Positions 17,897-25,624 of a DNA stretch of 42,461 nucleotides are shown here, one piece after another. The stretch covers positions 1 to 42,461 of the forward strand of contig JAPPES010000037.1 in assembly GCA_028824125.1 (NCBI GenBank), read 5' to 3'. The stretch is from Candidatus Poribacteria bacterium (GTDB lineage Bacteria; Poribacteria; WGA-4E; WGA-3G). The position numbers and the translations under genes were made by a program. Position 1 is the first letter of the stretch. Every line of letters begins with the position of its first letter. The notes under the pieces were generated by a model. The model had not been told where the DNA came from. It was given only the letters and a program-made list of their open reading frames with translations, and searched no databases.

Positions 17897-18838
17897 CTAT
17901 AATCCTTCATAAATAATGTTGACAACAAGTTTACCGACAACCTCTAAACTCTTCGGACTGCATTTATCCACTGTATCTTCAAGCGTATGCCAATGCGGAT
18001 AATCAAAGTCAATGATATTCACCATTGGTATACCTGCTCTGATTAACGGAACATGATCATCCATAATTCGATAACCTAATTTTCGCTGAAAAGGGGCTAA
18101 ACCGAGTTTTTCCGCACGTTGCCAGATAGCAGCTGCAAATTCAGGGTTTGCATCCCAAGAGAATCGTTCTATCGGTATCTGCAAATCCTTGTCACCGATC
18201 ATGTCCAAGAGAATGCCGTAGTCGGGTTTCCACTTTCCCATGTTTTTTGCGAAGTAACGGGAGCCAAGAAACATTTGATCTGTTGTTTTTCCATAATCTT
18301 CACCATCAAATAAAATAATAATGATCCGACGTGGTGGCGGTGTCGCTTTTAAAATTCGTGCGATTTCAAGCAAAACGGCTACACCTGATGCACCATCATT
18401 CGCGCCAAGTATAGGTTCACGTTGATTATCAGTGTTCGGGTCTCTATCAGCACAAGGGCGTGTATCCCAATGTGCTGCCAGAAGGAGTGTTTCGTTGTGG
18501 TTACTGCCAAATTCAGCGATAATATTGTTCATGTGAAGCGTTTTGCGTTGCGGTGGGTCGTCAATCGTGTCTACTTCAGATGTGTAGGGTTGAAGGGTAA
18601 CAGTATCAGCATATTTTTTAAGTTCCGTGAAAAGATAGTCCTTAGTTTTCCGATGTGCCTCTGAATCTGGGGGACGTGGACCGAATTCGCACTGCTTTTT
18701 CAAAATTTCAAAGGCGCGGTTGCTGTCAAAAGGCAAAGGGGTCTTTTGAGCAGGTGGGTACGGTGGTTCTGCACACGCCCACGTGAATATACCACAAGAT
18801 ATGATTAAAATAAGAATAGTTAATTGTATGATTTTCAT
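17897..18838 (-). CDS. M28-family zinc peptidase / glutaminyl cyclase-like, exported
   Basis: 313 residues with an N-terminal signal segment (IIQLTILILIISCGIFTWACA). The fold is the M28 aminopeptidase type: zinc-binding AAHWDTRP, GANDGASG, the acidic FDGEDYG, LLDMIGD and the late PHWHTLEDT. The insert order GANDGASGVAVLLEIA and the FxKQCxFGPRPP beginning are typical of the bacterial glutaminyl-peptide cyclotransferase branch, so either N-terminal pyroglutamate formation or aminopeptidase activity in the periplasm is possible. Followed by the small I9-like lipoprotein. Confidence 0.85.
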   Translation of the reverse strand: MKIIQLTILILIISCGIFTWACAEPPYPPAQKTPLPFDSNRAFEILKKQCEFGPRPPDSEAHRKTKDYLFTELKKYADTVTLQPYTSEVDTIDDPPQRKTLHMNNIIAEFGSNHNETLLLAAHWDTRPCADRDPNTDNQREPILGANDGASGVAVLLEIARILKATPPPRRIIIILFDGEDYGKTTDQMFLGSRYFAKNMGKWKPDYGILLDMIGDKDLQIPIERFSWDANPEFAAAIWQRAEKLGLAPFQRKLGYRIMDDHVPLIRAGIPMVNIIDFDYPHWHTLEDTVDKCSPKSLEVVGKLVVNIIYEGL

Positions 18839-18959
18839 CGACTATATCTTTCATTTTAAAGTAAATATGGAAATCAGAGAATTTAAAATTGAATACTTTC
18901 AATTTATCTCATCTGACTTCCTATTTTACTATTTTAACGAATTTCACTATAAAAAACGT

Positions 18960-19559
18960 TTACACTGCCCGTCTGCCTTCCAACGCCTTCGCAAGGGTTA
19001 CTTGGTCTATATACTCTAAATCTCCTCCAACGGGAATACCGTAGGCGATTCGAGTAATGGTTGCCTGAAATTGCTCAAGTTGCTGAATAAGGTAAAGTGC
19101 TGTTGCTTGTCCTTCTGTGTCCCAGTTTGTAGCAAGGATAACCTCCTTGACAGCACCGTTGTGCATTCGGTTAAACAGGGAATCTATTCTCAGAGAATCT
19201 GGACCGACTCCATCTAATGGCGACAAAACACCGCCGAGAACATGGTAAAGCCCTTTGTAGCTTTCAGTGCGTTCGATTGCCCATAGATCGTCCGACTGTT
19301 CAACCACACAGATTTTCTGTTCGTCTCGTCTTGGATTTGAACATATCTGACACGGGTTTATATCTGTGATAGTACCACATATCTTGCAATCTGACAAGTT
19401 TTGTTTAACTTCCCTGATCGCTTCTGCGATTTGGTTAGTTTCAATGTCCGGGAGTGTTAGCATAAAAAAAGCTAAACGTTGCGCTGTTTTAGGACCGACC
19501 GTTGGAAGTTTTTGGAGCTGCATGATGAGCCGCTCCAACGGTTGTGGATAACCTTGCAT
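18960..19559 (-). CDS. recR: recombination mediator protein RecR
   Basis: 199 residues, the normal size. It has an N-terminal helix-hairpin-helix (LPTVGPKTAQRLAFF), a four-cysteine zinc finger (CKICGTITDINPCQIC), and a Toprim domain with VVE and ILATNWDTEGQATALYL. It works with RecF/RecO to load RecA at gaps. Placed 17 bp after ebfC, in the conserved dnaX-ebfC-recR order. Confidence 0.97.
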   Translation of the reverse strand: MQGYPQPLERLIMQLQKLPTVGPKTAQRLAFFMLTLPDIETNQIAEAIREVKQNLSDCKICGTITDINPCQICSNPRRDEQKICVVEQSDDLWAIERTESYKGLYHVLGGVLSPLDGVGPDSLRIDSLFNRMHNGAVKEVILATNWDTEGQATALYLIQQLEQFQATITRIAYGIPVGGDLEYIDQVTLAKALEGRRAV

Positions 19560-19576
19560 GTTTTTGCCTATTGACG

Positions 19577-19885
19577 TTATGGAAGTCCGGGAATCTTGAA
19601 ACCGCCGGTGAGTTTGCTCATCTCCTCAGACATCAACTCTTGTGATTGCTGCAATGCTTCATTCACAGCCGCGACCACTAAATCTTCAAGCATTTCGGTG
19701 TCATCAGGGTCAACTACCTCCGGTGTAATACGGAGTGAAACGAGTTCTTGCTGTCCGTTGACAACTGCTGTGACCATTCCGCCACCGACAGTTGCTTCAA
19801 TGGTTTGGTTCGCGAGTTCTTCGCGGATTTCAAGCATGCGCTTTTGCATCTGTTGCGCCTGCTTCATTAAGTCATTCATTTTCAT
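19577..19885 (-). CDS. YbaB/EbfC nucleoid-associated protein
   Basis: 102 residues from the ATG at 19885 (a TTG at 19903 is an alternative that adds six residues). It has the family pattern NDLMKQAQQMQKRM, IEATVGGGMVTAVVNGQQELVSLRI, then DLVVAAVNEAL. These small dimers bind DNA nonspecifically and sit between dnaX and recR in many bacteria, as here. Confidence 0.93.
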   Translation of the reverse strand: MKMNDLMKQAQQMQKRMLEIREELANQTIEATVGGGMVTAVVNGQQELVSLRITPEVVDPDDTEMLEDLVVAAVNEALQQSQELMSEEMSKLTGGFKIPGLP

Positions 19886-19931
19886 AATAGTAAATGGTTC
19901 CAATTCTCAAAAGAGAGCTGGAAATATCTCC

Positions 19932-21704
19932 TTATTGAGTTTCTAAAATTCTTGCGTCAAATAGTTCAAGCACGGGTCTGATCTGTTCATCTTCTTCGGC
20001 TTGCTGTCTACGCATCATAGGTGTGGTTTTTATTTCTTCCTCAACCGATTCAGTGTTTTCCCCTTGTTGTGTAACCACTTCTCCCTTAACAAGCTCAATT
20101 TGAATCGGTTTTCCTAAGATGTCTTTAAATGCCTTGGTAATATCTGCCGTTGCCTCATTATAATTTAAAAAAAACGCCCCTGCAGGATAAATAATATTTA
20201 TTTGATCTTCTCCTTGTACGTTTAGAACCGCATCCTTAAGTGCGCCATGCACTAAAGAAGGTGAAATTTCCTTAAGTTGTGATTTCACCTCTTCCCAAAT
20301 AGCAGGCAGTTCATCTAAACTACGAACTGCTGTTTGATCGGGCTGCTCCGTATTTGAAACCGATTCACTGTTTTCTGTAACCGGTTTGGGAGGTGCTTGA
20401 GATGAGGCTTCTGATTCTTGTGAGGAGTGGATAGGACTTTTTACTTCAAAGTTCGACTCCAGGGTTTCACTAATGCGATTGCTATTGGGAAATGCGGGTT
20501 TCGGTGTCCGTGCTGATTCCGTCTCAGAACTATCCATTTTCTGTTCTATGGCAATAAGCTTATTGATGATTTCGTCAAGTTGAATGGTTTCTTTAATAGC
20601 GTTAATTTGAATTATCGCACTTTCAAGTTGCAATTGGGCAAAACCGTATTCTTTGATTTCACGGTTCGTATGCATCAGAATCTTGATGATTCGCGATAAC
20701 CGCTCTACTGAAATCTGCTGTGCTTTTTCCTTAAGCACCGACAACTCAGATTTAGGGTTCTGTATCAGTTCATCAAGTTGACTATCAATAGCAAGAAGCC
20801 GTAGATCACGAAAATAAGCGATGAGTTGATGAAGACATTGTGCTAAATCCATCCCTTGTTTGGAGAGTTTGTTTAATGTTGCAAGCCCTACAGCAAGGTT
20901 GCGCTCTTCAATTGCCGCTGTAAGTTCGTGAAGCAGCAAATTTGAACCGAGTCCGAGCGTCTCTTCAACGTTGGCGAGTGTCAATTCTTTTCCGGCAGAT
21001 GACACTAAACGTTCAAGAAGATTTTCGGCATCACGGAGGCATCCTTCAGATTGACGGGCGATCAATGCAAGTACATCATCATCTGCCGAAATATCTTCAT
21101 CGTCAGCTATAAGTTGTAAGCGAGGGATTATTTGTTCGGGAGTGAGATAACGAAAGTCAAAGTCTTGACACCGAGAGGCAATAGTTTTTGGGATTTGTCC
21201 GTGTTCGGTAGTCGCCATAATGAATATCACATGCGAAGGTGGTTCTTCAAGCGTTTTCAACAATGCGTTGAAACCTTCTGTCGTTAACATGTGAACTTCA
21301 TCAATGATATAGATTTTATATTTATAGGCTGCGGGAGAAAGTTTGACGTTCTCGCGAAGGTCACGAATAGTGTCAATTCCACGATTTGAGGCAGCGTCCA
21401 TCTCTATCACATCAAAGGATGAACCTTGTGTAATGTCCTTACAAGCATCACATTCATTGCACGGTTCACCCGTAATGACCTGCTCAAACTCAGTTTCTTG
21501 TGTGGGATTTAGGCAGTTGACCGCTTTGGCGAAGAGACGCGCTACCGTCGTTTTACCTGTGCCTCTTGGTCCCCAAAAAAGATATGCATGACCGAGGCGC
21601 TCGGACCGAATTTGATTCTGTAACGTGGCAGTCACGTGCGTCTGTCCAACAACATCGCGGAAGTACTGAGGGCGCCATTTCTGCGCGAAAACTTCATAAG
21701 ACAT
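19932..21704 (-). CDS. dnaX: DNA polymerase III subunit gamma/tau
   Basis: 590 residues. The clamp-loader AAA+ domain has Walker A GPRGTGKTT, the zinc module (C-x8-CNECDAC type), the Walker B DEVHML and sensor motif MATTEHGQIPKTIASRCQ. Domain III (residues ~240-370) is helical. A Ser/Pro/Glu-rich linker and a final ~120-residue C-terminal domain follow, as in tau. AAGGT lies about eight bases before the ATG at 21704. No clear programmed-frameshift site (A-run) is visible, so gamma production by frameshifting is not supported. Confidence 0.96.
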   Translation of the reverse strand: MSYEVFAQKWRPQYFRDVVGQTHVTATLQNQIRSERLGHAYLFWGPRGTGKTTVARLFAKAVNCLNPTQETEFEQVITGEPCNECDACKDITQGSSFDVIEMDAASNRGIDTIRDLRENVKLSPAAYKYKIYIIDEVHMLTTEGFNALLKTLEEPPSHVIFIMATTEHGQIPKTIASRCQDFDFRYLTPEQIIPRLQLIADDEDISADDDVLALIARQSEGCLRDAENLLERLVSSAGKELTLANVEETLGLGSNLLLHELTAAIEERNLAVGLATLNKLSKQGMDLAQCLHQLIAYFRDLRLLAIDSQLDELIQNPKSELSVLKEKAQQISVERLSRIIKILMHTNREIKEYGFAQLQLESAIIQINAIKETIQLDEIINKLIAIEQKMDSSETESARTPKPAFPNSNRISETLESNFEVKSPIHSSQESEASSQAPPKPVTENSESVSNTEQPDQTAVRSLDELPAIWEEVKSQLKEISPSLVHGALKDAVLNVQGEDQINIIYPAGAFFLNYNEATADITKAFKDILGKPIQIELVKGEVVTQQGENTESVEEEIKTTPMMRRQQAEEDEQIRPVLELFDARILETQ

Positions 21705-22107
21705 GTTTTAAACCTTAGACAGATAATATCATCCCTACCCTATTTTGCGTTTATAACCAAGTTGCTACCTATAAGTTTTAGACATGGAAACACCGTCTTT
21801 AATGAAAAACATGCTGATAATTAGCCAATATTTGTAGCGCAAACTGTCAGTTTGCGCACTTGCAGGCACAATCTAACAGATTGTGCTACAGAGTGGCAAC
21901 TTGAGTGTTTATAGTGAAACCTAAAAATATATGCACACTCCCTGGTAGATGCGGTTTCTAACCGCATCATTTACATCAGTTCGGTTGGGAAACCGAACCC
22001 GCTAAATGCCTTATGCGCATTTAGCGTTGATTCGTAGTGTGTAAATAATTATGGATTTTACTATCAAGTGTACGCGTGTGTGCCTGTGTTCACACTTCAT
22101 ATTTAAT
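21705..22107. other. gene-free region between dnaX and SRP RNA, repeat-rich
   Basis: No gene. It holds the double palindrome at 21832-21890 and three consecutive hairpins: 21948-21968 (GATGCGGTT/AACCGCATC), 21980-21997 (TTCGGTT/AACCGAA) and 22000-22026 (CGCTAAATGC/GCATTTAGCG). These follow the 3' end of the leftward SRP RNA and may be processing or stability elements. Confidence 0.6.
21832..21890. repeat. TGTAGC-bounded double palindrome
   Basis: Two adjacent hairpins, GCGCAAACT/AGTTTGCGC and GCACAATCT/AGATTGTGC, bounded by TTGTAGC and GCTACA. Same design as the copies at 22645 and 25456. Confidence 0.75.
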
Positions 22108-22377
22108 GGCTATGCACCCAGAGTTGACAAGACTCTCCGGGCGTTGCCCATGTCGTTAGCTCAAGCCAGGCTACCTTGCGTCACACGAGAAGACTTATCT
22201 GCCGCTGCTTCCTTCCAGACCTGACGGGGTTCAACAAGCTCTCGTTGCTCAAGACCCAACTCTCAACGCTACGTGCATGGGACAGTCCCCACAAAGACAG
22301 GCCGCATACAGGGGATTCAGTTCTGCTTTAGCGGTTTGCAGATACAGGGCACCGCTACCTCCCCACCTAGCATAGCC
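22108..22377 (-). ncRNA. ffs: signal recognition particle RNA, large bacterial form
   Basis: A 270-base RNA. The domain IV hairpin GUCAGGUCUGGAAGGAAGCAGC-like core (minus strand, near 22205-22228) is the universally conserved SRP54-binding site. The 5' end GGCTATGCTAGG and the 3' end GGGTGCATAGCC pair to close the molecule, giving boundaries to within a few bases. The length indicates the long form with an Alu domain, as in Bacillus. Its position upstream of dnaX is also Bacillus-like. Confidence 0.95.
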
Positions 22378-22446
22378 AAGTTGTTAAAGTTATTCATCAA
22401 TTCTGCGCCATTCAATTGAACCAAAACTGACGCATCTCCTAAAAAC

Positions 22447-22538
22447 TGGCGGAGAGAGTGGGATTCGAACCCACGGTACTGCAAAACAGCACACATGATT
22501 TCCAGTCATGCCAGTTCAACCAACTCCTGCATCTCTCC
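22447..22538 (-). tRNA. tRNA-Ser (anticodon GGA), CCA encoded
   Basis: Acceptor GGAGAGA pairs with TCTCTCC; long variable arm typical of serine; anticodon loop CTGGAAA gives GGA, at plus positions 22501-22503. T arm GTGGGTTCGAATCCCAC. The 3' CCA is encoded at 22449-22447. Confidence 0.96.
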
Positions 22539-22553
22539 GAAAAATGTTAGAAA

Positions 22554-22626
22554 TGGAGCAGACGGGATTCGAACCCGTGGCCTCATCCGTGCGAGGGATG
22601 CACTCTCCCAACTGAGCTACTGCCCC
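22554..22626 (-). tRNA. tRNA-Ala (anticodon CGC)
   Basis: 73 bases. Acceptor GGGGCAG / CTGCTCC, anticodon stem CATCC/GGATG with loop CTCGCAC giving anticodon CGC (codon GCG). T arm CGGGTTCGAATCCCG. No CCA encoded. The G-U pair at position 3 of the acceptor is close to the alanine G3-U70 identity element. Confidence 0.95.
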
Positions 22627-22644
22627 AAGATAATCGGATTTCGT

Positions 22645-22703
22645 TTGTAGCACAAACTGTTAGTTTGTGTCATATTTCCGCAAACTAACAGTTTGCGGTA
22701 CAA
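22645..22703. repeat. TGTAGC-bounded double palindrome inside the tRNA cluster
   Basis: TTGTAGCACAAACTGTTAG ... CTAACAGTTTGCGGTACAA: left and right halves are near-perfect reverse complements, and each half is itself a hairpin. It separates tRNA-Ser(CGA) from tRNA-Ala. Confidence 0.75.
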
Positions 22704-22712
22704 CCAGAAAAA

Positions 22713-22797
22713 CGGAGAGAGTGGGATTCGAACCCACGGTGACTTGCGCCACAACAGTTTTCGAGACTGTCCAGTTCAACCGCTCCTGCATCTCTCC
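22713..22797 (-). tRNA. tRNA-Ser (anticodon CGA)
   Basis: Acceptor GGAGAGA / TCTCTCC with discriminator G; anticodon stem ACAGT/ACTGT with loop CTCGAAA giving CGA. Long variable arm TGTGGCGCAAGTCA. No CCA encoded. Confidence 0.96.
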
Positions 22798-22926
22798 CTA
22801 TTGTATATGGCTATCAGCAATTAATAGTTGTTTATCTGTGCATTATTTGATCTTGAAGTGCTTTTGTGTCTGAGTTATAAAAATAACACCATATTAGTTA
22901 ATTTCTTAAGTCCTTGTTTTGAAGGT

Positions 22927-23700
22927 TTATTCTTCTTCCTCTACAACATCATCAAAATCAAGCACCTCTGCTCCCCAATCAAAAGTCTTTGTTCCTCCGT
23001 CATAAGCGACTGCGTGATGAGCCTCAATCAATGCTTCTGCAACGTTTATTTCTTTTCCTTCGTGATAACAAAACACATCTGCGACGATACGCCTTGCCCA
23101 TGTTCCAAAGTCTGGATTGCGAATTTCGATTGCCTGTAGTACACCGTCAACAGAAGATTTATCTATCAGGTTTCTCAAAAAATTCCTTGCAGCAACTCCG
23201 CGATCATATATTCTTTGCCTTTTTTCTTGTGGCAAACTTGCTGGTATTTGCGACCAGGTTAGCTCGGGTGCGTCAATACCACGGATTCGCATGTCGGTTA
23301 GACTATAGATGCCATCTGTGTAACGTTGAACACCCGGCCAAAGCGATAGATTTTCTGTCTGAGGACGATTAAACTTGTGTAGCAATACTAAAACATCTTG
23401 AATCGTGTCCCCATCGTAAACGGTCTCAATGTCCTCAATAAATGCATTATATACAAGCGGTTCGGTATCGGATTCAATCTGGGCAAGCGGACCACACGTG
23501 ATATAGACATTCTCGTCATCGCTGGTATAAGAACATTTTTCATCATTGAGATAAACATTTTTACCAAAAATCTCATCGGATTCAGATAAGATCAGGGTGT
23601 TGTCAGTATCACATCCTACCAGCAATGCAGAACTAATAAAAATTGCGATTAGAACCCGAACAACTACAAACGAAATTCGTTTATATATACTTTTCATCAT
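22927..23700 (-). CDS. thermonuclease-family (SNase) lipoprotein
   Basis: 257 residues (an ATG one codon later, 23697, is equally possible). The signal has lipobox ALLVGC. The staphylococcal-nuclease fold is indicated by VYDGDTIQDV, MRIRGIDAPELTW, then GVAARNFLRNLI, the Arg-containing GTWARRIVADVF and AEALIEAHHAVAYDGG. An envelope-anchored nuclease is expected, with an acidic tail DFDDVVEEEE. Between the lipobox and the nuclease lies a ~60-residue Asp/Glu-rich region. Its start codon overlaps the tadA stop (TAATG), a translational-coupling arrangement. Confidence 0.85.
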   Translation of the reverse strand: MMKSIYKRISFVVVRVLIAIFISSALLVGCDTDNTLILSESDEIFGKNVYLNDEKCSYTSDDENVYITCGPLAQIESDTEPLVYNAFIEDIETVYDGDTIQDVLVLLHKFNRPQTENLSLWPGVQRYTDGIYSLTDMRIRGIDAPELTWSQIPASLPQEKRQRIYDRGVAARNFLRNLIDKSSVDGVLQAIEIRNPDFGTWARRIVADVFCYHEGKEINVAEALIEAHHAVAYDGGTKTFDWGAEVLDFDDVVEEEE

Positions 23701-24179
23701 TAACGGCGGTTCTTAAAAAATGTTTTCAATAGAGCACTACTCTCTTCAGCACAGACACCGCGGATCAACTCAACTTGGTGATTCAACCTTTCGTCTTGTA
23801 AAATATTATAGAGTGTGCCTGCTGCGCCTGCTTTTGGATCGTCAGCGGCATAAACAACTTTCGGAATACGTGCCAGCACTATTGCCCCAGCACACATCGC
23901 GCACGGTTCCAGAGTTACATATAAGGTTGTCCCCGTCAAACGCCAGTTGCCAACCTTTTGTGATGCTTCCTGGATCACCAGCATTTCGGCATGTGCGATC
24001 GGATTACCAGATAGTTCCCGTAGATTATGAGCCGCAGCGATGCAGGTATCGTCTTTAACGAGTATCGCCCCGACAGGCACATCACCTTTTTCAGATGCCT
24101 GCCGTGCTAATTCAAGTGCTTTCTCCATCCACAAGACATCACTATTCACAATTTTCTCGGCAGAGTCGGCGTTTAACAC
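23700..24179 (-). CDS. tadA: tRNA adenosine-34 deaminase
   Basis: Up to 159 residues. It converts A34 to inosine in tRNA-Arg(ACG). Zinc and catalytic residues are present: HAE (63-65) and PCAMC (92-96). The GTG at 24179 is the longest start; GTG 24149 or ATG 24128 are alternatives, and homologues favour a start near 24149. No strong ribosome site marks any of them. It lies 41 bp downstream of the tRNA-Arg(ACG) gene, its expected substrate, and upstream of the SRP RNA, as in Bacillus. Confidence 0.93.
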   Translation of the reverse strand: MLNADSAEKIVNSDVLWMEKALELARQASEKGDVPVGAILVKDDTCIAAAHNLRELSGNPIAHAEMLVIQEASQKVGNWRLTGTTLYVTLEPCAMCAGAIVLARIPKVVYAADDPKAGAAGTLYNILQDERLNHQVELIRGVCAEESSALLKTFFKNRR

Positions 24180-24220
24180 TGTTTTTAATTGTTGAACCTT
24201 AAACGTTCACAAGATTCAAA

Positions 24221-24294
24221 AGCGCCTGAGAGGATTCGAACCCCCGGCCTTCTGATCCGTAGTCAGATGCTCTAATCCACTGAGCTACAGGCGC
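24221..24294 (-). tRNA. tRNA-Arg (anticodon ACG)
   Basis: 74 bases. Acceptor GCGCCTG / CAGGCGC, discriminator T; anticodon stem TCTGA/TCAGA with loop CTACGGA giving ACG, the only bacterial anticodon normally edited to ICG by TadA. No CCA encoded. tadA starts 41 bp further on. Confidence 0.96.
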
Positions 24295-24400
24295 ATTTCA
24301 CCAACAACATGATGATTAAAATATGATTTCGTTGGGTTTCGCTATCGCTCTATCCAACGGACAAGAAGATATATAACTTAGATTAACTATAAATCAAAAA

Positions 24401-24485
24401 CGGAGAGGGTGGGATTCGAACCCACGATGGCTTTCGCCATAACTGCTTAGCAGGCAGTCCAGTTCAACCACTCCTGCACCTCTCC
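24401..24485 (-). tRNA. tRNA-Ser (anticodon GCT)
   Basis: Acceptor GGAGAGG / CCTCTCC; anticodon stem ACTGC/GCAGT with loop CTGCTAA giving GCT (codons AGC/AGU); long variable arm. No CCA encoded. Confidence 0.96.
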
Positions 24486-24492
24486 AAAAACC

Positions 24493-24580
24493 TGGCGGTG
24501 GGAGTAGGATTCGAACCCACGGTGACTTGCGCCACAACGGTTTTCAAGACCGCCGCTTTCGCCCACTCAGCCATCCCACC
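24493..24580 (-). tRNA. tRNA-Ser (anticodon TGA), CCA encoded
   Basis: Acceptor GGTGGGA / TCCCACC; anticodon stem with loop CTTGAAA giving TGA (codons UCA/UCG); long variable arm TGTGGCGCAAGTCA, identical in part to that of tRNA-Ser(CGA). CCA encoded at 24495-24493. First gene of the leftward tRNA-tadA run. Confidence 0.96.
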
Positions 24581-24604
24581 ATTTTTCATAATTAAGCAAT
24601 TTTA

Positions 24605-24633
24605 ATTATAACACAAATTAAATCTTATGTCAA
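24605..24633 (-). promoter_or_regulatory. consensus sigma70 promoter of the tRNA-tadA operon
   Basis: On the minus strand TTGACA (plus 24633-24628), a 17-base spacer, then TATAAT (plus 24610-24605): perfect consensus. It ends 24 bases before the 5' end of tRNA-Ser(TGA), fitting a short leader. Confidence 0.9.
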
Positions 24634-24680
24634 GTGAATTAAGAATATAGGTATGCCGGTTTGTTCACTTATAAAGGCAA

Positions 24681-24712
24681 AAGGACATCGGACAATAACA
24701 CCCGATGTCCTT
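24681..24712. terminator. hairpin terminator downstream of the ferritin-like gene
   Basis: Perfect 11-bp stem AAGGACATCGG / CCGATGTCCTT with a 10-base loop. On the minus strand TTTT follows the stem; on the plus strand TTAATTTTTA follows, so it could terminate both ways. It lies between the iron module (stop at 24742) and the tRNA promoter. Confidence 0.8.
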
Positions 24713-24741
24713 AATTTTTATACCACTACAGTATATTACTG

Positions 24742-25197
24742 CTACTCGTATTCCTTCAGAAACCCTCTGAATTCCCTTCGGTGCGTTTCTTCGTCCGCGA
24801 GAAGACGAATGCAAAGGTCCTGCGTAACGTAATCTATTCCATCACATAGACGGATAATCTTATTATACTGTTCAATTGCGGCATCTTCTGCTTCAATAAC
24901 ACCGTGAATAGCTGCCACGACATCTGTGGTACTTTCTGGCGGTTGAAGTGAAGATTGCCCCGGTTTAAATTCAAACGATCCTGGGACCTTCCCACCAATC
25001 TCTTTAATACGGGCAGCAAGATCTTTTGCATGTGTAATTTCTGTTTGAATATCCGCAGCCAAGGATTTCTTAATCTCTTCGGCACGAATGCCATCTAAAT
25101 CCACGGAAATTGCCAGATAATTAATCGTCGCTTCCAATTCCATCCAATATACCTTAGTCAGTTCTTGAATAATTGTATCTCTTTTTGCTTGATCCAT
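24742..25197 (-). CDS. ferritin-like di-iron protein
   Basis: 151 residues, all helical, with the four-helix-bundle metal motifs: E in MELEATINYL, E-x-x-H in EITHAKDLA, E in VIEAEDAAIEQYNKII, and E-x-x-H in DEETHRREF. It resembles bacterioferritin-like iron-storage or detoxifying proteins. The ATG at 25197 has TAGGAG six bases upstream; the longer frame is not supported. Upstream at 25236-25265 is an imperfect 30-bp palindrome that could be an operator. It is the last member of a leftward series of iron-related genes. Confidence 0.85.
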   Translation of the reverse strand: MDQAKRDTIIQELTKVYWMELEATINYLAISVDLDGIRAEEIKKSLAADIQTEITHAKDLAARIKEIGGKVPGSFEFKPGQSSLQPPESTTDVVAAIHGVIEAEDAAIEQYNKIIRLCDGIDYVTQDLCIRLLADEETHRREFRGFLKEYE

Positions 25198-25624
25198 GAT
25201 TGCTCCTATCATAAAGTATTGCGTTCAAAACAATGTTTATCATCTATAGAAATGTATATCATAAACTAAAAATCCGAATGAACCCTATGAAATATTCAGG
25301 TTCGGCATCACACATGAATAACCATCTGGATGCGTTAATATATTAAACGATATACCGTAGGTTTCGGTTAACATTTTTTATATTAACGCCAGTTTGATAA
25401 TAAATGACATCAGCTCAATAATAGGTCTTTTCTCCGAAGGCCCACCTTGCGGTTCTTGTAGCACAAACTTTCCAGTTTGTGTGCTATGGCGCAAACTGGA
25501 AAGTTTGCGCTACAATAGGCTTTTATCAAACTCACGTTATATTAGGACATTTTTGGGCGGACCGGAAGCAACAGAAACACATTTTTCAACATCAAGAGTT
25601 GCTCAGCATATATTGACGCGAGAT
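25198..25624. other. gene-free region with a repeat and a possible operator
   Basis: No gene. It contains an imperfect palindrome at 25236-25265 (TTTATCATC ... GATATCATAAA-like arms) just upstream of the ferritin-like gene, and the double palindrome at 25456-25515. Confidence 0.5.
25456..25515. repeat. TGTAGC-bounded double palindrome
   Basis: The left half TTGTAGCACAAACTTTCCAG and the right half CTGGAAAGTTTGCGCTACAA are near-perfect reverse complements over ~26 bp, and each half also folds on itself (CAAACT/AGTTTG). Best-preserved copy of the family in the window. Confidence 0.8.

Noticed and set aside
20165..20172. Run of eight T on the coding strand of dnaX as a possible frameshift or slippage site
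   Set aside because: It lies late in the gene (near codon 511), is not the A-run type known for dnaX, and encodes normal residues (FFL) in frame; no hairpin or early stop supports a gamma form.
24834..25094. 86-residue frame within the ferritin-like gene
   Set aside because: Same strand but another frame inside a gene with intact di-iron motifs; shadow.
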